31,512 bases of DNA from CAYWIT01 sp964458415 (GCA_964458415.1 CAYWIT010000026.1:1-31512); one strand, 5' to 3'; shown: positions 7,102 through 15,851, counted from the first letter of the stretch. Program-made: numbers and translations. Notes: generated by a model from the letters alone, not told the origin.

Positions 7102-8060
7102 CCGCACCGGATGATTACATCGACGAAATATTCGGCAGCTTCGATCATTTGACGCAGGAGCAAAAGAACAGCCGTCTTTATACCATGGTGGATAATCTTT
7201 GTTATGCCGAAGTGCGCGAGCTGGCCCGCTGCGGCGCGCAAATTGACACGCAACTCCTGCCTTGGGCGTTGCGCCGGACCGAGGATGCTGCCATGGCGCA
7301 TCTGCTGCTGGATCTGGGCGCCAGCGCTGAAAAGACGCGCTGGAGAGACCTGCGCCGCGTTTCGGACGAGGGGGAAGAGAACGGATTTGATGTTCTGTTG
7401 CGGGCCTGCAAGGCAGGACTGCCGCTTGAAGAAAGAACGCGGGCCTGTGTCCATGCGCGGGAAGTCTTGCGGCCGGATGTGGCGGAAAAGCTGATTGCGC
7501 AGGAAAGCGATATCCGCGCTTTCACCTGGACGCTGGAGCGTAACGACTGGCGCGGGTTGTTCAGTAAGCTGGACTGGGACGAAAAGATCGAAAAACTTTG
7601 TCAGGAACAAAAAGAGGAAAGAAAAGCCCTCTATGACGCGCATTTCAGCGGCGGCATGACGCTGGAGAAATTGCGGGAAACCGTGACGCCGGAGGGCATG
7701 ACTGGCTTTATGCTGGCTGTGCAGGCCGAGCGCTTTATTAAAGTTGTGCATTTCATGGCGCATTATCCGGGACAGGCGGCAAGGGCGGATGACTTTATGA
7801 CGGAAGACAGGGGTGGAAATTTCGTCGCTCTCTCCCTTATGGCGCGTGGGCAGCAGCGTCCGCGTCTTTTATTGCTGCCTGCGCTTTGGTACCGTAAGCC
7901 GGCTGAACTGGCGACGATTATCGGTGACTTTATGGTGCCGTTTGTCATGAACCAGCAGGAGTCGGAAGCCCTTTTGAATCGCTGCAGGCAGATGAACCTG
8001 AAAATGCTGCAGGCAAAGCTGCCGCGGCTGTGGCGCGGGCCGGAAAGCGGGGCGCCGTGA
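7098..8060 (+). CDS. ankyrin-operon protein B with LW module
   Basis: A 320-residue protein. The N-terminal part holds degenerate ankyrin-like helices (about 28-80, including AHLLLDLGASAEK). A middle region without recognisable repeats leads to a charged helix (about 163-182, KIEKLCQEQKEERKALYD). The C-terminal module shared with proteins C, D and E follows (about 184-282): GGMTLEKLRE, then TGFMLAVQAERF, ADDFM, and PALW at 261-264. The tail is RGPESGAP. The start is the ATG at 7098, inside the ATGA overlap with protein A; an in-frame ATG at 7014 lies inside gene A and would add 28 unrelated residues. The ankyrin assignment is weaker here than for the neighbours. Confidence 0.8.
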   Translation: MTAPDDYIDEIFGSFDHLTQEQKNSRLYTMVDNLCYAEVRELARCGAQIDTQLLPWALRRTEDAAMAHLLLDLGASAEKTRWRDLRRVSDEGEENGFDVLLRACKAGLPLEERTRACVHAREVLRPDVAEKLIAQESDIRAFTWTLERNDWRGLFSKLDWDEKIEKLCQEQKEERKALYDAHFSGGMTLEKLRETVTPEGMTGFMLAVQAERFIKVVHFMAHYPGQAARADDFMTEDRGGNFVALSLMARGQQRPRLLLLPALWYRKPAELATIIGDFMVPFVMNQQESEALLNRCRQMNLKMLQAKLPRLWRGPESGAP

Positions 8061-9367
8061 GCGATAAATTGCAATTAGATCTTTTATATGCGGCGAAGGA
8101 AGGGTGTCTTGATGGCATCCATCGTTGTCTGGATGCCGGTGCAGATCCCGCCTATAGCAACAATGCGGCATTGGTTCTTGCCGTTGTCGGCGGGCATCTG
8201 GAGATCGTCAAGGCGCTGGTCGCGGCGGGGGCGCCGCTGGAAAAAGCAGAGGATGACGAGTCCAGCCATGCCTATATTTCCTATGTAACGCTGGCCTATG
8301 ACAGCCGGCAATGGGATATCGCTGAATATCTCATTCAGCAGGGGGCGGAACCGCATTTGCGGATCGGCATCGTCAGCGGCCAGATCATGAAGGACGCGCC
8401 GTTGGAAAAACTGAAGGTTTTCGCGCGGAATTCAATCGACATCGAGAGGATGCAGGACAAAGGCGAGCAGGGTGATTCCGTGACGTTTCTTACCATGGCC
8501 ATGGTCGCCGGACGTTCTGAAGCATTGGACTGGTTTTTAGGGCAGGGGCACTTGAACGATGAAACAAAACGGGTGATTTTCCAGCGGACGCTTATCCGTC
8601 GCCCGGCGTTTTTGGCCTTGTTGAAAAATCACGGTATTTTTTATCATGATGATCGGGACCAGGGCACGCCTTTGCTGCGCGCGATTAATGGTAACAGCCC
8701 GGAGGCGGTCAGGGCTCTGATTGCGCTGGGTGCCGATGTTAACCAGAGAGCGCCATATCCGGCCTTGCTCAAGGCGGTCAATGCAGGAAGCCACGCCGTT
8801 GTCGAGGCGCTTCTGGAGGGCAATGCGGATATTTTCATGTTCGGCGGTGAAGTCTTTGTCCGGGCTGCCGGACGGGATAAAGCGTTTTATGAGATGGTGC
8901 AGGAGCAGGCCGCACGGCAGCAGGCAGGCTGGCTGGAAAAATACAACAGTAAATTCAGCACCATGACCGCACGGGATATTCTTGCCGCCACCGATCTTCC
9001 CTACGGGCAATCCGGCGTTCTGATGGCGATCAAGGCAGGGGTTTTTCCTGAGCTGCTGGAAAAAATCCGTGCCGAAAAGGCTTGTTTCGACGAGGCTGAT
9101 CCTTTGCTGCTGGTGCAGCAGGATGATCACGGCACCAGCGCCGTCCGGTTGCTGATGTTCACGGGCAAGCTGGATCTTCTTGTCGATCCCGCCCTTTGGA
9201 AAGACCTGGAAAAGGGGCTGAATAGCCTTCTGCCCTTCCTGCCGGAGTCGTGGGCCCGTCCCGACTTTCAGAAGAAAGTGACGGAAGCGCTGTTGCGTCA
9301 CGCGGCGGATAAGGATATTGGCGCCCTGCATCGCAAGCTTGGCAACAAAAACAGGTTTCGCTTATGA
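8057..9367 (+). CDS. ankyrin-repeat protein C of the operon with LW module
   Basis: A 436-residue protein. It has ankyrin repeats at both ends of its first 270 residues: about 6-62 (LLYAAKEGCLDGIHRCLDAG and GGHLEIVKALVAAGAP) and about 200-265 (GTPLLRAINGNSPEAVRALI, LGADVN). Between them lie more diverged copies. A charged helix (about 276-298) leads into the shared C-terminal module (about 300-396) with GQSGVLMAIKAGVFPELLEK (317-336) and DPALW (377-381). The tail ends NKNRFRL. The start is GTG at 8057 in a GTGA overlap with gene B; the ORF opens further upstream but only inside gene B. Expression is probably coupled to B. Confidence 0.84.
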   Translation: MSDKLQLDLLYAAKEGCLDGIHRCLDAGADPAYSNNAALVLAVVGGHLEIVKALVAAGAPLEKAEDDESSHAYISYVTLAYDSRQWDIAEYLIQQGAEPHLRIGIVSGQIMKDAPLEKLKVFARNSIDIERMQDKGEQGDSVTFLTMAMVAGRSEALDWFLGQGHLNDETKRVIFQRTLIRRPAFLALLKNHGIFYHDDRDQGTPLLRAINGNSPEAVRALIALGADVNQRAPYPALLKAVNAGSHAVVEALLEGNADIFMFGGEVFVRAAGRDKAFYEMVQEQAARQQAGWLEKYNSKFSTMTARDILAATDLPYGQSGVLMAIKAGVFPELLEKIRAEKACFDEADPLLLVQQDDHGTSAVRLLMFTGKLDLLVDPALWKDLEKGLNSLLPFLPESWARPDFQKKVTEALLRHAADKDIGALHRKLGNKNRFRL

Positions 9368-10569
9368 CCGAAGAAGAGCGCAATGACCAGTGGAAGCAGT
9401 TCGGTCTGCCCGATCAGGAGATGGAGCGGGCAGGGCGCGATGAGCTAATTCGCGCTTTTAATCTCGCCTGTCTGATCGGCTATCCCGAAAAGGCGCGGCT
9501 TTCGCGGGGGTATATTACCGGGGCGTTTGACCACAGCATGGCCTTGCGGGCCGCCGCGGAAAAAGGACATCTCGGCATTCTGAAGATGATGCAGGAGGAC
9601 GGGTTCGATGTCCGCGCTGAAAACGATGTGGCGTTGATGAATGCGTCTTGCTTCGGGCGCCTTGATTGCGTCGAGTGGCTGCTGGCGCACGGGGCTGATC
9701 CAACGGCGCGCGGGGCGGCAGCGTTGTTGCTGGCGATCGGGAATGACCATGGCCGGATTGTCAAAGCTTTGCTGAAGGGGCGGAGTTTTGATAAGAAAAC
9801 TCTGTGGGACTCTACCTGGAGGGCGCTGACGAACGAGAATGAAGATGTGGTGAGGCTCCTTCTCGATGCCTGTTCCGACCGGGGGGCAGCGGCAGGAGAA
9901 GCCTTGGCTTTTAGCGCCCTCCGGTCTGGGTACAAGATGATCCCCTTCCTGCTCGCCGAGGGCGCCGATGCGCGCTGGAACGGGGATGAGGCATTAATGA
10001 ATGCGGCATTGGCAGGGCATGTCGGAAATGTCCAGCTTTTGCTGGCAGCAGGGGCAGAGCCGATGGCGCAGCAAGGCGGTGCTTTCCGATGGGCGGAGGA
10101 GAGGGGCCATGGGGATGTTATCTCCCTGTTGACCGTTGCGGCAGAGGAACGCAAAGAGGAAGCAAAGTCGGTTTTGATAAAGTTGCCGCAGGGTGCTTCT
10201 CTTGAAATTCTACAGGATACGGTTGGGCGGGAAGATTATAATATTCTGGCGCTGGCGGCGCGTATCGGCGAGACGGAGCGTTTGCTGCGTCAGGCCGTTG
10301 CCAGCGGTGAACATCTGACGGCGGACGTCTTGTTGCAGGGTGCGCCCGGGCGTTCCGTCCTTGATACAGCCATTGATTACGGCACGTGGCGGGATTTGTT
10401 CGATCCGTTGCTGTGGTTGAAACAGCCGGTGGAAATGCAGAAGCTCTGGCAGGCGCTGCCGGAACAGCAGCAGCAGGAATTGCCATGGGGGGAATGCGTG
10501 TTCAGGCTGCATCATCAGACCTTGCGTGCAAAAAGAGCACCGCGGCTGAGTCGGGGGCCACAACCATGA
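9364..10569 (+). CDS. ankyrin-repeat protein D of the operon with LW module
   Basis: A 401-residue protein. Ankyrin repeats fill about 30-255, with clear units ALRAAAEKGHLGILKMMQED, ASCFGRLDCVEWLLAHGADP and ALAGHVGNVQLLLAAGAEP. A charged helix (about 258-270, EERKEEAK) precedes the shared module (about 275-372): ASLEILQD, ILALAARIGETERLL, TADVLL and DPLLW (347-351), then MQKLWQALPEQQQQEL. The tail is RAPRLSRGPQP, ending with the same GPQP as protein A. The start ATG overlaps the stop of gene C (ATGA). No membrane segment or signal peptide is present, so the protein is cytosolic unless exported by a dedicated secretion system. Confidence 0.85.
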   Translation: MTEEERNDQWKQFGLPDQEMERAGRDELIRAFNLACLIGYPEKARLSRGYITGAFDHSMALRAAAEKGHLGILKMMQEDGFDVRAENDVALMNASCFGRLDCVEWLLAHGADPTARGAAALLLAIGNDHGRIVKALLKGRSFDKKTLWDSTWRALTNENEDVVRLLLDACSDRGAAAGEALAFSALRSGYKMIPFLLAEGADARWNGDEALMNAALAGHVGNVQLLLAAGAEPMAQQGGAFRWAEERGHGDVISLLTVAAEERKEEAKSVLIKLPQGASLEILQDTVGREDYNILALAARIGETERLLRQAVASGEHLTADVLLQGAPGRSVLDTAIDYGTWRDLFDPLLWLKQPVEMQKLWQALPEQQQQELPWGECVFRLHHQTLRAKRAPRLSRGPQP

Positions 10570-12260
10570 ATGACGAAAATAACATCCATGAGCTGTTGCT
10601 TGCGGCGGTGCGCGCGGGAGATGTCAGGCGCGTGGCCGAACTGGTCGAAGGAGAAGGGGCGGACTGGGAAAGGAACGATCAGGAAGCGCTTTATATCGCG
10701 GCGCAGGAGAATATCCGCCCTGTGGTGTCCTGGTTTTTGAAGCAGAAAATATTGCCGGTTGCACGGGAAGAGACGCGCCGGATTTACCGATCATCGGATC
10801 ATCTTTCTCCGGATGACGTGATTGACCGTGTCGTGGAAAACATGCTGGAAGGGGATCTGCGCCGTCATGAGGCCTCAATCGACAATGCCGTGGCTGCGAT
10901 GGGGCACGGTCCTCTGTTGCTGGCGGCGGTCAATTACAGGGCGAGCGGCCTGTTTCGCTTTTTGATGGATATGAAGCCGGATGAGACATTAAGAATGGGT
11001 GTTCTTGTCTGCCAGAAAACTTCGGATGCGGGGTTTGTCAGGCCGTTGATCGCGGCGGGTGCCGATCCCTCCTTTGCCGCAGGGGATATCTTGAATACGG
11101 CGGTGCGGTGCGGTGATATCGAAACGGTGCGCTTTTTGCTGGAAAAGGGCGTTGATCCCAATATTCTTCCGCTCGGGAGCTCGCCATCCGGCGGGCGGCA
11201 TGCGCTGGTGGATGCGGCATATCTTTCTGATCGGGATATGATGAGGGAAATGGTGACATTGCTTTTGCGGCATGGTGCGGATATCCGTCTGGAGAAAGGC
11301 CGCTTTATTGCGGATCTGGTGGCGAACGGGCAGGATATTGTATTTGACATGATGAAAGCCGTGGAAAAAGATTCCGAACTGCCGCTTCTGATCGGTCTTG
11401 CGCGCGAAGCCCGGTTCAGGTTGCCGCCTGAATCTCTTTTGTCGCTGCGGTATCCCTATATAACAAAATGGCATGCGCGTGGAATGATCGAACCGGTCTT
11501 TAAACTCAACGCCATAGAGACGGCGTGGTTTGAAAATCTGCGGGATAACGATTTGAACGAGGATGACGGTTTCATGCTGAAGCTGGCGGTTGTTTCGGAT
11601 CATGCCGATATTTTGCTGCCGTTCATGCTTGGCTGCGGGGCGAATCCGAATACGCAGCGGGACAGGCCTTTGAAACTTGCCGTCTTGCTGGAAAAACATG
11701 CCTTGATCGGGGTTTTATGCGATTTTGGCCAGGCTGATATTTTTGCCAACAAGGCCGAGGTCTTTGCCCTGGCAGCGGGAATCGGTAACGTCGCGCTTGC
11801 GGAAGCGCTACAGAAGGCGCGGGATGTCCATGCCAAAACGCAAAAGAAAGTCTTTCTTGAACGCTATCCGGATGCAGACGGGATGACGCTGGCGGAACTG
11901 CGCGCGGTCAAAGACGGACAAAGCGGATTGATGCTGGCGGCGCGGGCCGGAATGTTCGCCCCGTTGCTGGAGAAAGGGATTCTTCATGCCGTGGCCGCAG
12001 AGGATTTGCTGCGCGTGGAAAAAAACGGCGCGACGGTGCTGTCTGTTCTATGCGTGCGGCACGAGCATCGGCTGATTTTCAGCCCCAAACTCTGGGGCAC
12101 GGATATCCTTGCGCCGGAGAAAATCTGGCAGGGGCTTTCTCCGCAGGAACAGGACCTTTGCCGTGAAGGCTGGCAGGAATTGCAGCGGCGGCATGCCGTT
12201 CATACCGCGCAACTGCAGTTGAAAGAAAAGGCGCGGAAGCTCCCCCGACCGAAACCGTAA
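10566..12260 (+). CDS. ankyrin-repeat protein E of the operon with LW module
   Basis: The largest member, 564 residues. Ankyrin-like repeats are scattered over about 5-420, some clear (TAVRCGDIETVRFLLEKGVD, EMVTLLLRHGADI, DILLPFMLGCGANPN) and some strongly diverged. A charged helix (about 416-432) is followed by the shared module (about 436-531): DGMTLAELRAV, GQSGLMLAARAGMFAPLLEK (451-470), AAEDLL, SPKLW (506-510) and IWQGLSPQEQDL. The end is KARKLPRPKP. The start at 10566 is the ATGA overlap with gene D; an in-frame upstream ATG at 10386 lies deep inside D and was rejected. Last gene of the operon: 57 nt separate it from the next start, and no hairpin terminator was seen. Confidence 0.85.
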   Translation: MNDENNIHELLLAAVRAGDVRRVAELVEGEGADWERNDQEALYIAAQENIRPVVSWFLKQKILPVAREETRRIYRSSDHLSPDDVIDRVVENMLEGDLRRHEASIDNAVAAMGHGPLLLAAVNYRASGLFRFLMDMKPDETLRMGVLVCQKTSDAGFVRPLIAAGADPSFAAGDILNTAVRCGDIETVRFLLEKGVDPNILPLGSSPSGGRHALVDAAYLSDRDMMREMVTLLLRHGADIRLEKGRFIADLVANGQDIVFDMMKAVEKDSELPLLIGLAREARFRLPPESLLSLRYPYITKWHARGMIEPVFKLNAIETAWFENLRDNDLNEDDGFMLKLAVVSDHADILLPFMLGCGANPNTQRDRPLKLAVLLEKHALIGVLCDFGQADIFANKAEVFALAAGIGNVALAEALQKARDVHAKTQKKVFLERYPDADGMTLAELRAVKDGQSGLMLAARAGMFAPLLEKGILHAVAAEDLLRVEKNGATVLSVLCVRHEHRLIFSPKLWGTDILAPEKIWQGLSPQEQDLCREGWQELQRRHAVHTAQLQLKEKARKLPRPKP

Positions 12261-12317
12261 AACGGGCTTGCCGGTCGCCAATGTCTCTGTGCTATATTGT
12301 CGCAGGGAGAGGGTTTT

Positions 12318-13385
12318 ATGTTCGACGCGGTTTTTGATCTGATGTTCAGCGGAATGATGGCTTTTAATCAGGTGGGCTGGATGCTGGGCGGCCTGATTTT
12401 CACCGCGCTGGGCGGGGCGCTACTTTCCAATGCCCTGTACTGGCGGCTAAAAGCCATGCGTGTTGAAGGCGAGATTATCGGCGTACGTGAAAAAAAACAG
12501 GGCATGTATCATAATGTTTATCGCTATACCCTGCCGACGGGGGAGAGTTTCGAGGCGTCTTCGGATACGGGTTCAAGCCTGACAGGCGGGCGTGAAACGG
12601 GGCGGCGGGTAGCGCTGATGGTGTTTCCCGACAAGCCGGATGAAGTACGCGAGAGCGGCGGATACCTGATGGGTATTTTTGGCGCGATTTTTCTGGCCCC
12701 CGGAATCTGGATGTTTTATATGGCGCTGACCGCTTACCCAGTCACGCCCATGACGGGCCTTGTGGCGGTAGGCATGATCGTCATGCTTGTGAAAAAAGCG
12801 CGTAGATTTCTTATTCCGAAGGCAGAACGCCTGTCCGTCACGGATTGGAAAAATAAAAAAATGGCGACGCGGCGCGCGGAAGTGTCGTCCTTGCCGGTTC
12901 GTTCTATGGAGGAAATTTTGTCCGCGCCCGAAACGATCGAAAAACTGGAAAAACAGCGTAAAAATGCACGGATTGCGGCGCCGCTGCTCTTGCTCTTCGC
13001 GGGGGGGCTGATCTGGGGCGGGCTTTATCTGGGACAGAAAATGCGGGTGCTGGAGAATCAGGGGCTGCGTGCGCCGGGGGAAGTCGTCCGGCTGGAGGAA
13101 AGCCGCAGCAGCGATAGCACAAGTTATCATCCGGTCGTGGAATTCACCGATTCAACCGGCAATGCCAGAAGCTTTCGGGACAGCATGGGATCGAATCCGC
13201 CTTCTTACCACAGGGGCGAAGCCGTGACGGTTCTCTATCTCGCCGGCGCGCCGGAGGAATCAGCGACAATTGATCGTGGGCTTTGGAACTGGCTGGTGCC
13301 GTTTTTGCTGGGCGGTTTCGGCGCCTTGCTGCTTTTTGCGTCATTCGGGTTATTTCGCCAGATGCGTCAGGAAGAGGTCCGGTAA
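12318..13385 (+). CDS. membrane protein with two DUF3592-like domains
   Basis: A 355-residue membrane protein built as a duplication. Each half has hydrophobic helices and an extracytoplasmic beta domain of DUF3592 type. First copy: hydrophobic about 18-42, domain about 48-110 (VEGEIIGVREKKQGMYHN, then YTLPTGESFEAS, then VALMVFPDKPDEVRE), hydrophobic 115-160. Second copy: hydrophobic about 222-240, domain about 250-315 (APGEVVRLEESRS, YHPVVEFTDSTGN, VTVLYLAGAPEES), hydrophobic 325-345. DUF3592 has no established function. The ATG at 12318 has GGGAGAGGG just upstream; the TTG at 12297 lies before that site and was rejected. It may be read through from the ankyrin operon. Confidence 0.8.
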   Translation: MFDAVFDLMFSGMMAFNQVGWMLGGLIFTALGGALLSNALYWRLKAMRVEGEIIGVREKKQGMYHNVYRYTLPTGESFEASSDTGSSLTGGRETGRRVALMVFPDKPDEVRESGGYLMGIFGAIFLAPGIWMFYMALTAYPVTPMTGLVAVGMIVMLVKKARRFLIPKAERLSVTDWKNKKMATRRAEVSSLPVRSMEEILSAPETIEKLEKQRKNARIAAPLLLLFAGGLIWGGLYLGQKMRVLENQGLRAPGEVVRLEESRSSDSTSYHPVVEFTDSTGNARSFRDSMGSNPPSYHRGEAVTVLYLAGAPEESATIDRGLWNWLVPFLLGGFGALLLFASFGLFRQMRQEEVR

Positions 13386-13423
13386 AAGAAAGGCCGCAGC
13401 CTTGACGGGCTACGACCTTCTTT
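13383..13423 (-). terminator. intrinsic terminator of the 111-residue minus-strand gene
   Basis: A hairpin between two convergent genes, with arms about 13389-13401 and 13408-13419. Two C-A mismatches on the plus strand become G-U pairs on the minus strand, so it is stronger in minus-strand RNA. There it is followed by a U-rich run (complement of 13383-13391). It therefore fits the minus gene best but may also slow plus-strand transcription. Confidence 0.65.
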
Positions 13424-13454
13424 AGAACACCCCAAAGACCCCTTTGAAAAAAAG

Positions 13455-13790
13455 TTATGCCATGGCCGGACGCGTTACGGCGGGTGCGGTGCCGGACTTC
13501 CCGTTTTTCTCGTTGATCACGTCAAGCGCGCGCTGCATGCTGCTGGCGCTTTTGTCCAGACCATGCCCTTTGAAAACGGCGATCCGTTCCTCCAGCTGGT
13601 CGGCGGTCATCTGGTGGATACCGGCCCTTGTCCGCATGGCATTGAAAGCGCCGGTGAGACTGGCGGAGCGCAGGGCTTCGATACTGCTGCCGTTGGCCGC
13701 CAGAACATTGGCGTCCGCGACAACCGCGACCCATTCCCCGTCCCGCTGGACGCTCTTGATAAACTGGTGTTGTGCTGTTGCTTCTGGCAT
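13455..13790 (-). CDS. small hypothetical protein
   Basis: A 111-residue protein not recognised. It has no signal peptide or membrane segment. The first 40 residues look like a small beta unit (FIKSVQRDGEWVAVVADANV) and the rest like helices (IEALRSASLTGAFNAMRTRA; MTADQLEERIAVFKG), ending in a flexible Ala/Pro/Thr tail. The start at 13790 is set by a perfect AGGAGG 7 nt upstream; a longer frame to 13838 starts before that site and adds a very basic peptide, so it was rejected. It stands alone between two plus-strand genes and has its own terminator. Confidence 0.7.
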   Translation of the reverse strand: MPEATAQHQFIKSVQRDGEWVAVVADANVLAANGSSIEALRSASLTGAFNAMRTRAGIHQMTADQLEERIAVFKGHGLDKSASSMQRALDVINEKNGKSGTAPAVTRPAMA

Positions 13791-13953
13791 CTGAAACCTC
13801 CTGCGTTTCTTTCTTTTGCTTAAGTCACGTTCTGTCAATCCATATAATGACTTTATGCAAATAAAATTAACAATTCGTGAATGTTTCGCATAAATTCGAT
13901 TTTATTATGGTTTTTTATACGGGGCAGGGGAAATAGGGGCGATGAAACGAATC

Positions 13954-13982
13954 TTGCTATGGGCAAGGCTTTGGGTTATCAA
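13954..13982 (+). promoter_or_regulatory. possible promoter of the 301-residue membrane protein gene
   Basis: TTGCTA (13954-13959), a 17-nt spacer and TATCAA (13977-13982), about 38 nt before the start codon. Each hexamer matches four of six. The rest of the 13791-14019 gap is A/T rich and must also hold the minus-strand promoter of the 111-residue gene; I could not settle its position. Confidence 0.35.
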
Positions 13983-14019
13983 GGTTTAGGCTTTATGTTT
14001 ATTATAAATCGGTATACGC

Positions 14020-14925
14020 ATGTCTGCTGAAAAGAAACCAGAGGCGAAGGAGAATTTTTTCCGCGAAATGCTGACGTCGCCGCGCACGGCTTGGCGGACG
14101 ATTCGTAATCTGGCGGCCGAGTTCTGGAACGATCATGAATTCTGGATTCATACGCTGGCGGTCAAGGGCGGCGCTTCGGCCATTGCGATTGCCGGTGTGA
14201 TGGCGGTTTCCCATGTGGTGGCCCTGCCGTTTTTGCTGGCGGCAGGCGGCATTGCACTCTGCGGCGCGGCGATCGGTCTTGGCGTTTTTGTCGTTGTGGC
14301 GGGGGCGGCTGAAGCTTGGGGCAAGATGCGCGAGATTTATGCCCGCGCCCGCGGGATTGATTTGCCCGCGGCTTCTTCCGATGCGCAGCCTTCATTTTCA
14401 CAACGGCTGAAAGAAACGCCTTTTGTTCAAAAGCTGATGCAGAAGCCGGCTGTGCAAAAGATACTGGCGAGCCGGGCTTGGAAGCTGAGCCGGAAGTTTG
14501 CGCAGAAAGAGCAGGATATGATTCTGGGTGGTTTTGCGGTTGGCGGCTCTTTTGTCAATGTCGCGGTGGGCATCACTTTGCTGGTCACGCAAATCGCCGT
14601 TTTGCCCGTGATCGCGCTGGGAAGTCTGGTGACCGTGGCTTCTGCTGCGGCCATCGGCACGCTGGCAGCGGGCGGGGCTGGACTTTATATCAGTCTGCGG
14701 AGTCTTTTTGAGCGGCATCACGCCCGTCAACAGGAAAAGGCGCAGGCGGTGCCGGAAACCCTGCCGGAAAAGTTGTCCGAGAAGGCCCCTGTTCCCACGC
14801 TTGCCGGAAACGGAGATTTGACGCAAAAGTTTCAGGATGTTCAAAAGTCAGAGGAAATTCCTGCATCAGCGGCTCAGGGCAAGAAAGCGCCGGAACCGGA
14901 CGGGAAACCACCTTCTGGCCCATAA
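14020..14925 (+). CDS. membrane protein with duplicated Gly/Ala-rich TM hairpins
   Basis: A 301-residue protein of unknown function. Two halves have the same plan: a charged amphipathic stretch, then two hydrophobic helices rich in Ala, Gly and Val, then a basic stretch. The helices are at about 50-75 and 77-100 (AGGIALCGAAIGLGVFVVVA), and about 168-190 and 194-224. The last 70 residues are hydrophilic and probably disordered, rich in Pro, Glu, Lys and Gln, ending KPPSGP. Small-residue packing motifs fill the helices. No ribosome binding site is evident before the ATG at 14020. It resembles the proteins at 15012 and 19063 in design rather than by clear sequence identity. Confidence 0.72.
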   Translation: MSAEKKPEAKENFFREMLTSPRTAWRTIRNLAAEFWNDHEFWIHTLAVKGGASAIAIAGVMAVSHVVALPFLLAAGGIALCGAAIGLGVFVVVAGAAEAWGKMREIYARARGIDLPAASSDAQPSFSQRLKETPFVQKLMQKPAVQKILASRAWKLSRKFAQKEQDMILGGFAVGGSFVNVAVGITLLVTQIAVLPVIALGSLVTVASAAAIGTLAAGGAGLYISLRSLFERHHARQQEKAQAVPETLPEKLSEKAPVPTLAGNGDLTQKFQDVQKSEEIPASAAQGKKAPEPDGKPPSGP

Positions 14926-15011
14926 TTTACATAATTTTAATAAAACTTGTTGTACCGCTATGGAAAAGTGGTAGAGTGTTTTTGTTACTTTTTCACTTTA
15001 GTTTTTAAAAC

Positions 15012-15746
15012 ATGGAGCGCTTCTTGGTGACGCAGACGAAATTTTGTGCACGGGATGGTAAAAAGACGCGGATTGCGCGTTTTCTTCTCCCGTCGCTGGA
15101 GGCGCAGTCTGCTCTCCTTCCTTCGGATCGCTGGATCATGGCGACAGTGCGGGATCTTCTCGCCACCAATGCGGCGTTGCGGCGTGATGTGAAGCGTACA
15201 GCCTTATATACAGGCGGGGCGGTGGTTCTGTCGGTGGCGGCTCTGGCGGGTGTTGTTGCCGGCGGCGTGATGTTTCCGGCGCTGCTGCCGGCGGTGATTG
15301 CCGGTGGTGCCGCGGTACTGGCGGGCGCGGCGGCCTGCGGCTATAGCGCGAAAAAAGCCTTGTCGTCACTGCGGCAAAAAACGCTGCCGGATCTGCGTCA
15401 GGATATCATGGCCCGCTATGTGAAGATGAAGGGTAACGAGCTGACGGGAGAATGGGCGCGCAGGGTCAAGATGCGTAAACAGCAGCGCGCACAGGAAGAT
15501 TCTGTCGCCGATAAAGAGCGCCCTCATCAGGCGCCTGTGCCGGAAGTTCAGCCTGTTCCAGCCGATACAAAGCCAGTGGAAAAAAAGAGCATCAAAAAAG
15601 CCGGTGCGGGCAGCAAACTGGGGGCTTGGGCGCTGAAAGCGGCGCTGGATAAGGTGAAAAAGCCGGATTCGGGGACGCCGGCAGACAAGGCCAAGCCCCC
15701 TGTGCCGGAGGCAGGCAAGCCCACGCCGCCAAAAGCCGCACCCTGA
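15012..15746 (+). CDS. TM-hairpin protein with long Pro/Lys-rich tail
   Basis: A 244-residue protein of unknown function. A Gly/Ala/Val hairpin of two helices lies at about 67-87 and 89-111 (AVVLSVAALAGVVAGGVMF; AVIAGGAAVLAGAAACG). A basic helical region follows (SSLRQKTLPDLRQDIMARY) and then about 90 residues of Pro, Lys, Ala and Glu with low complexity, ending PTPPKAAP. The start is uncertain. The ATG at 15012 and the in-frame ATG at 15138 (MATVRDLLATNAALRR) both lack a clear ribosome site; the second would give 202 residues and begins where the sequence starts to look structured. It probably sits in the inner membrane with both ends cytoplasmic. Confidence 0.65.
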   Translation: MERFLVTQTKFCARDGKKTRIARFLLPSLEAQSALLPSDRWIMATVRDLLATNAALRRDVKRTALYTGGAVVLSVAALAGVVAGGVMFPALLPAVIAGGAAVLAGAAACGYSAKKALSSLRQKTLPDLRQDIMARYVKMKGNELTGEWARRVKMRKQQRAQEDSVADKERPHQAPVPEVQPVPADTKPVEKKSIKKAGAGSKLGAWALKAALDKVKKPDSGTPADKAKPPVPEAGKPTPPKAAP

Positions 15747-15771
15747 GGGTGTATTTTGGTGTGGCGGCCCA

Positions 15772-15800
15772 TTGACAAAACCCGCCTTTTTCCCTAAGAA
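15772..15800 (+). promoter_or_regulatory. candidate promoter of the exported ankyrin gene
   Basis: A perfect -35, TTGACA (15772-15777), a 17-nt spacer and a weak -10, TAAGAA (15795-15800), about 50 nt before the ATG at 15852. Confidence 0.45.
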
Positions 15801-15851
15801 TTAAGCCATTATCTATAGCAAAATTTAAAGAGTTCATGCCGGGAGGTTTTC

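Noticed and set aside
6250..12260. Ankyrin repeats as a CRISPR array or DNA satellite
   Set aside because: The periodicity is at the protein level (about 31 codons) with diverged DNA; there are no identical short repeats with unique spacers.
14930..15011. Promoter TTGTAC to TAGAGT before the gene at 15012
   Set aside because: Only three of six bases match in the -35 and the spacer is 16 nt; too weak to list as a feature.
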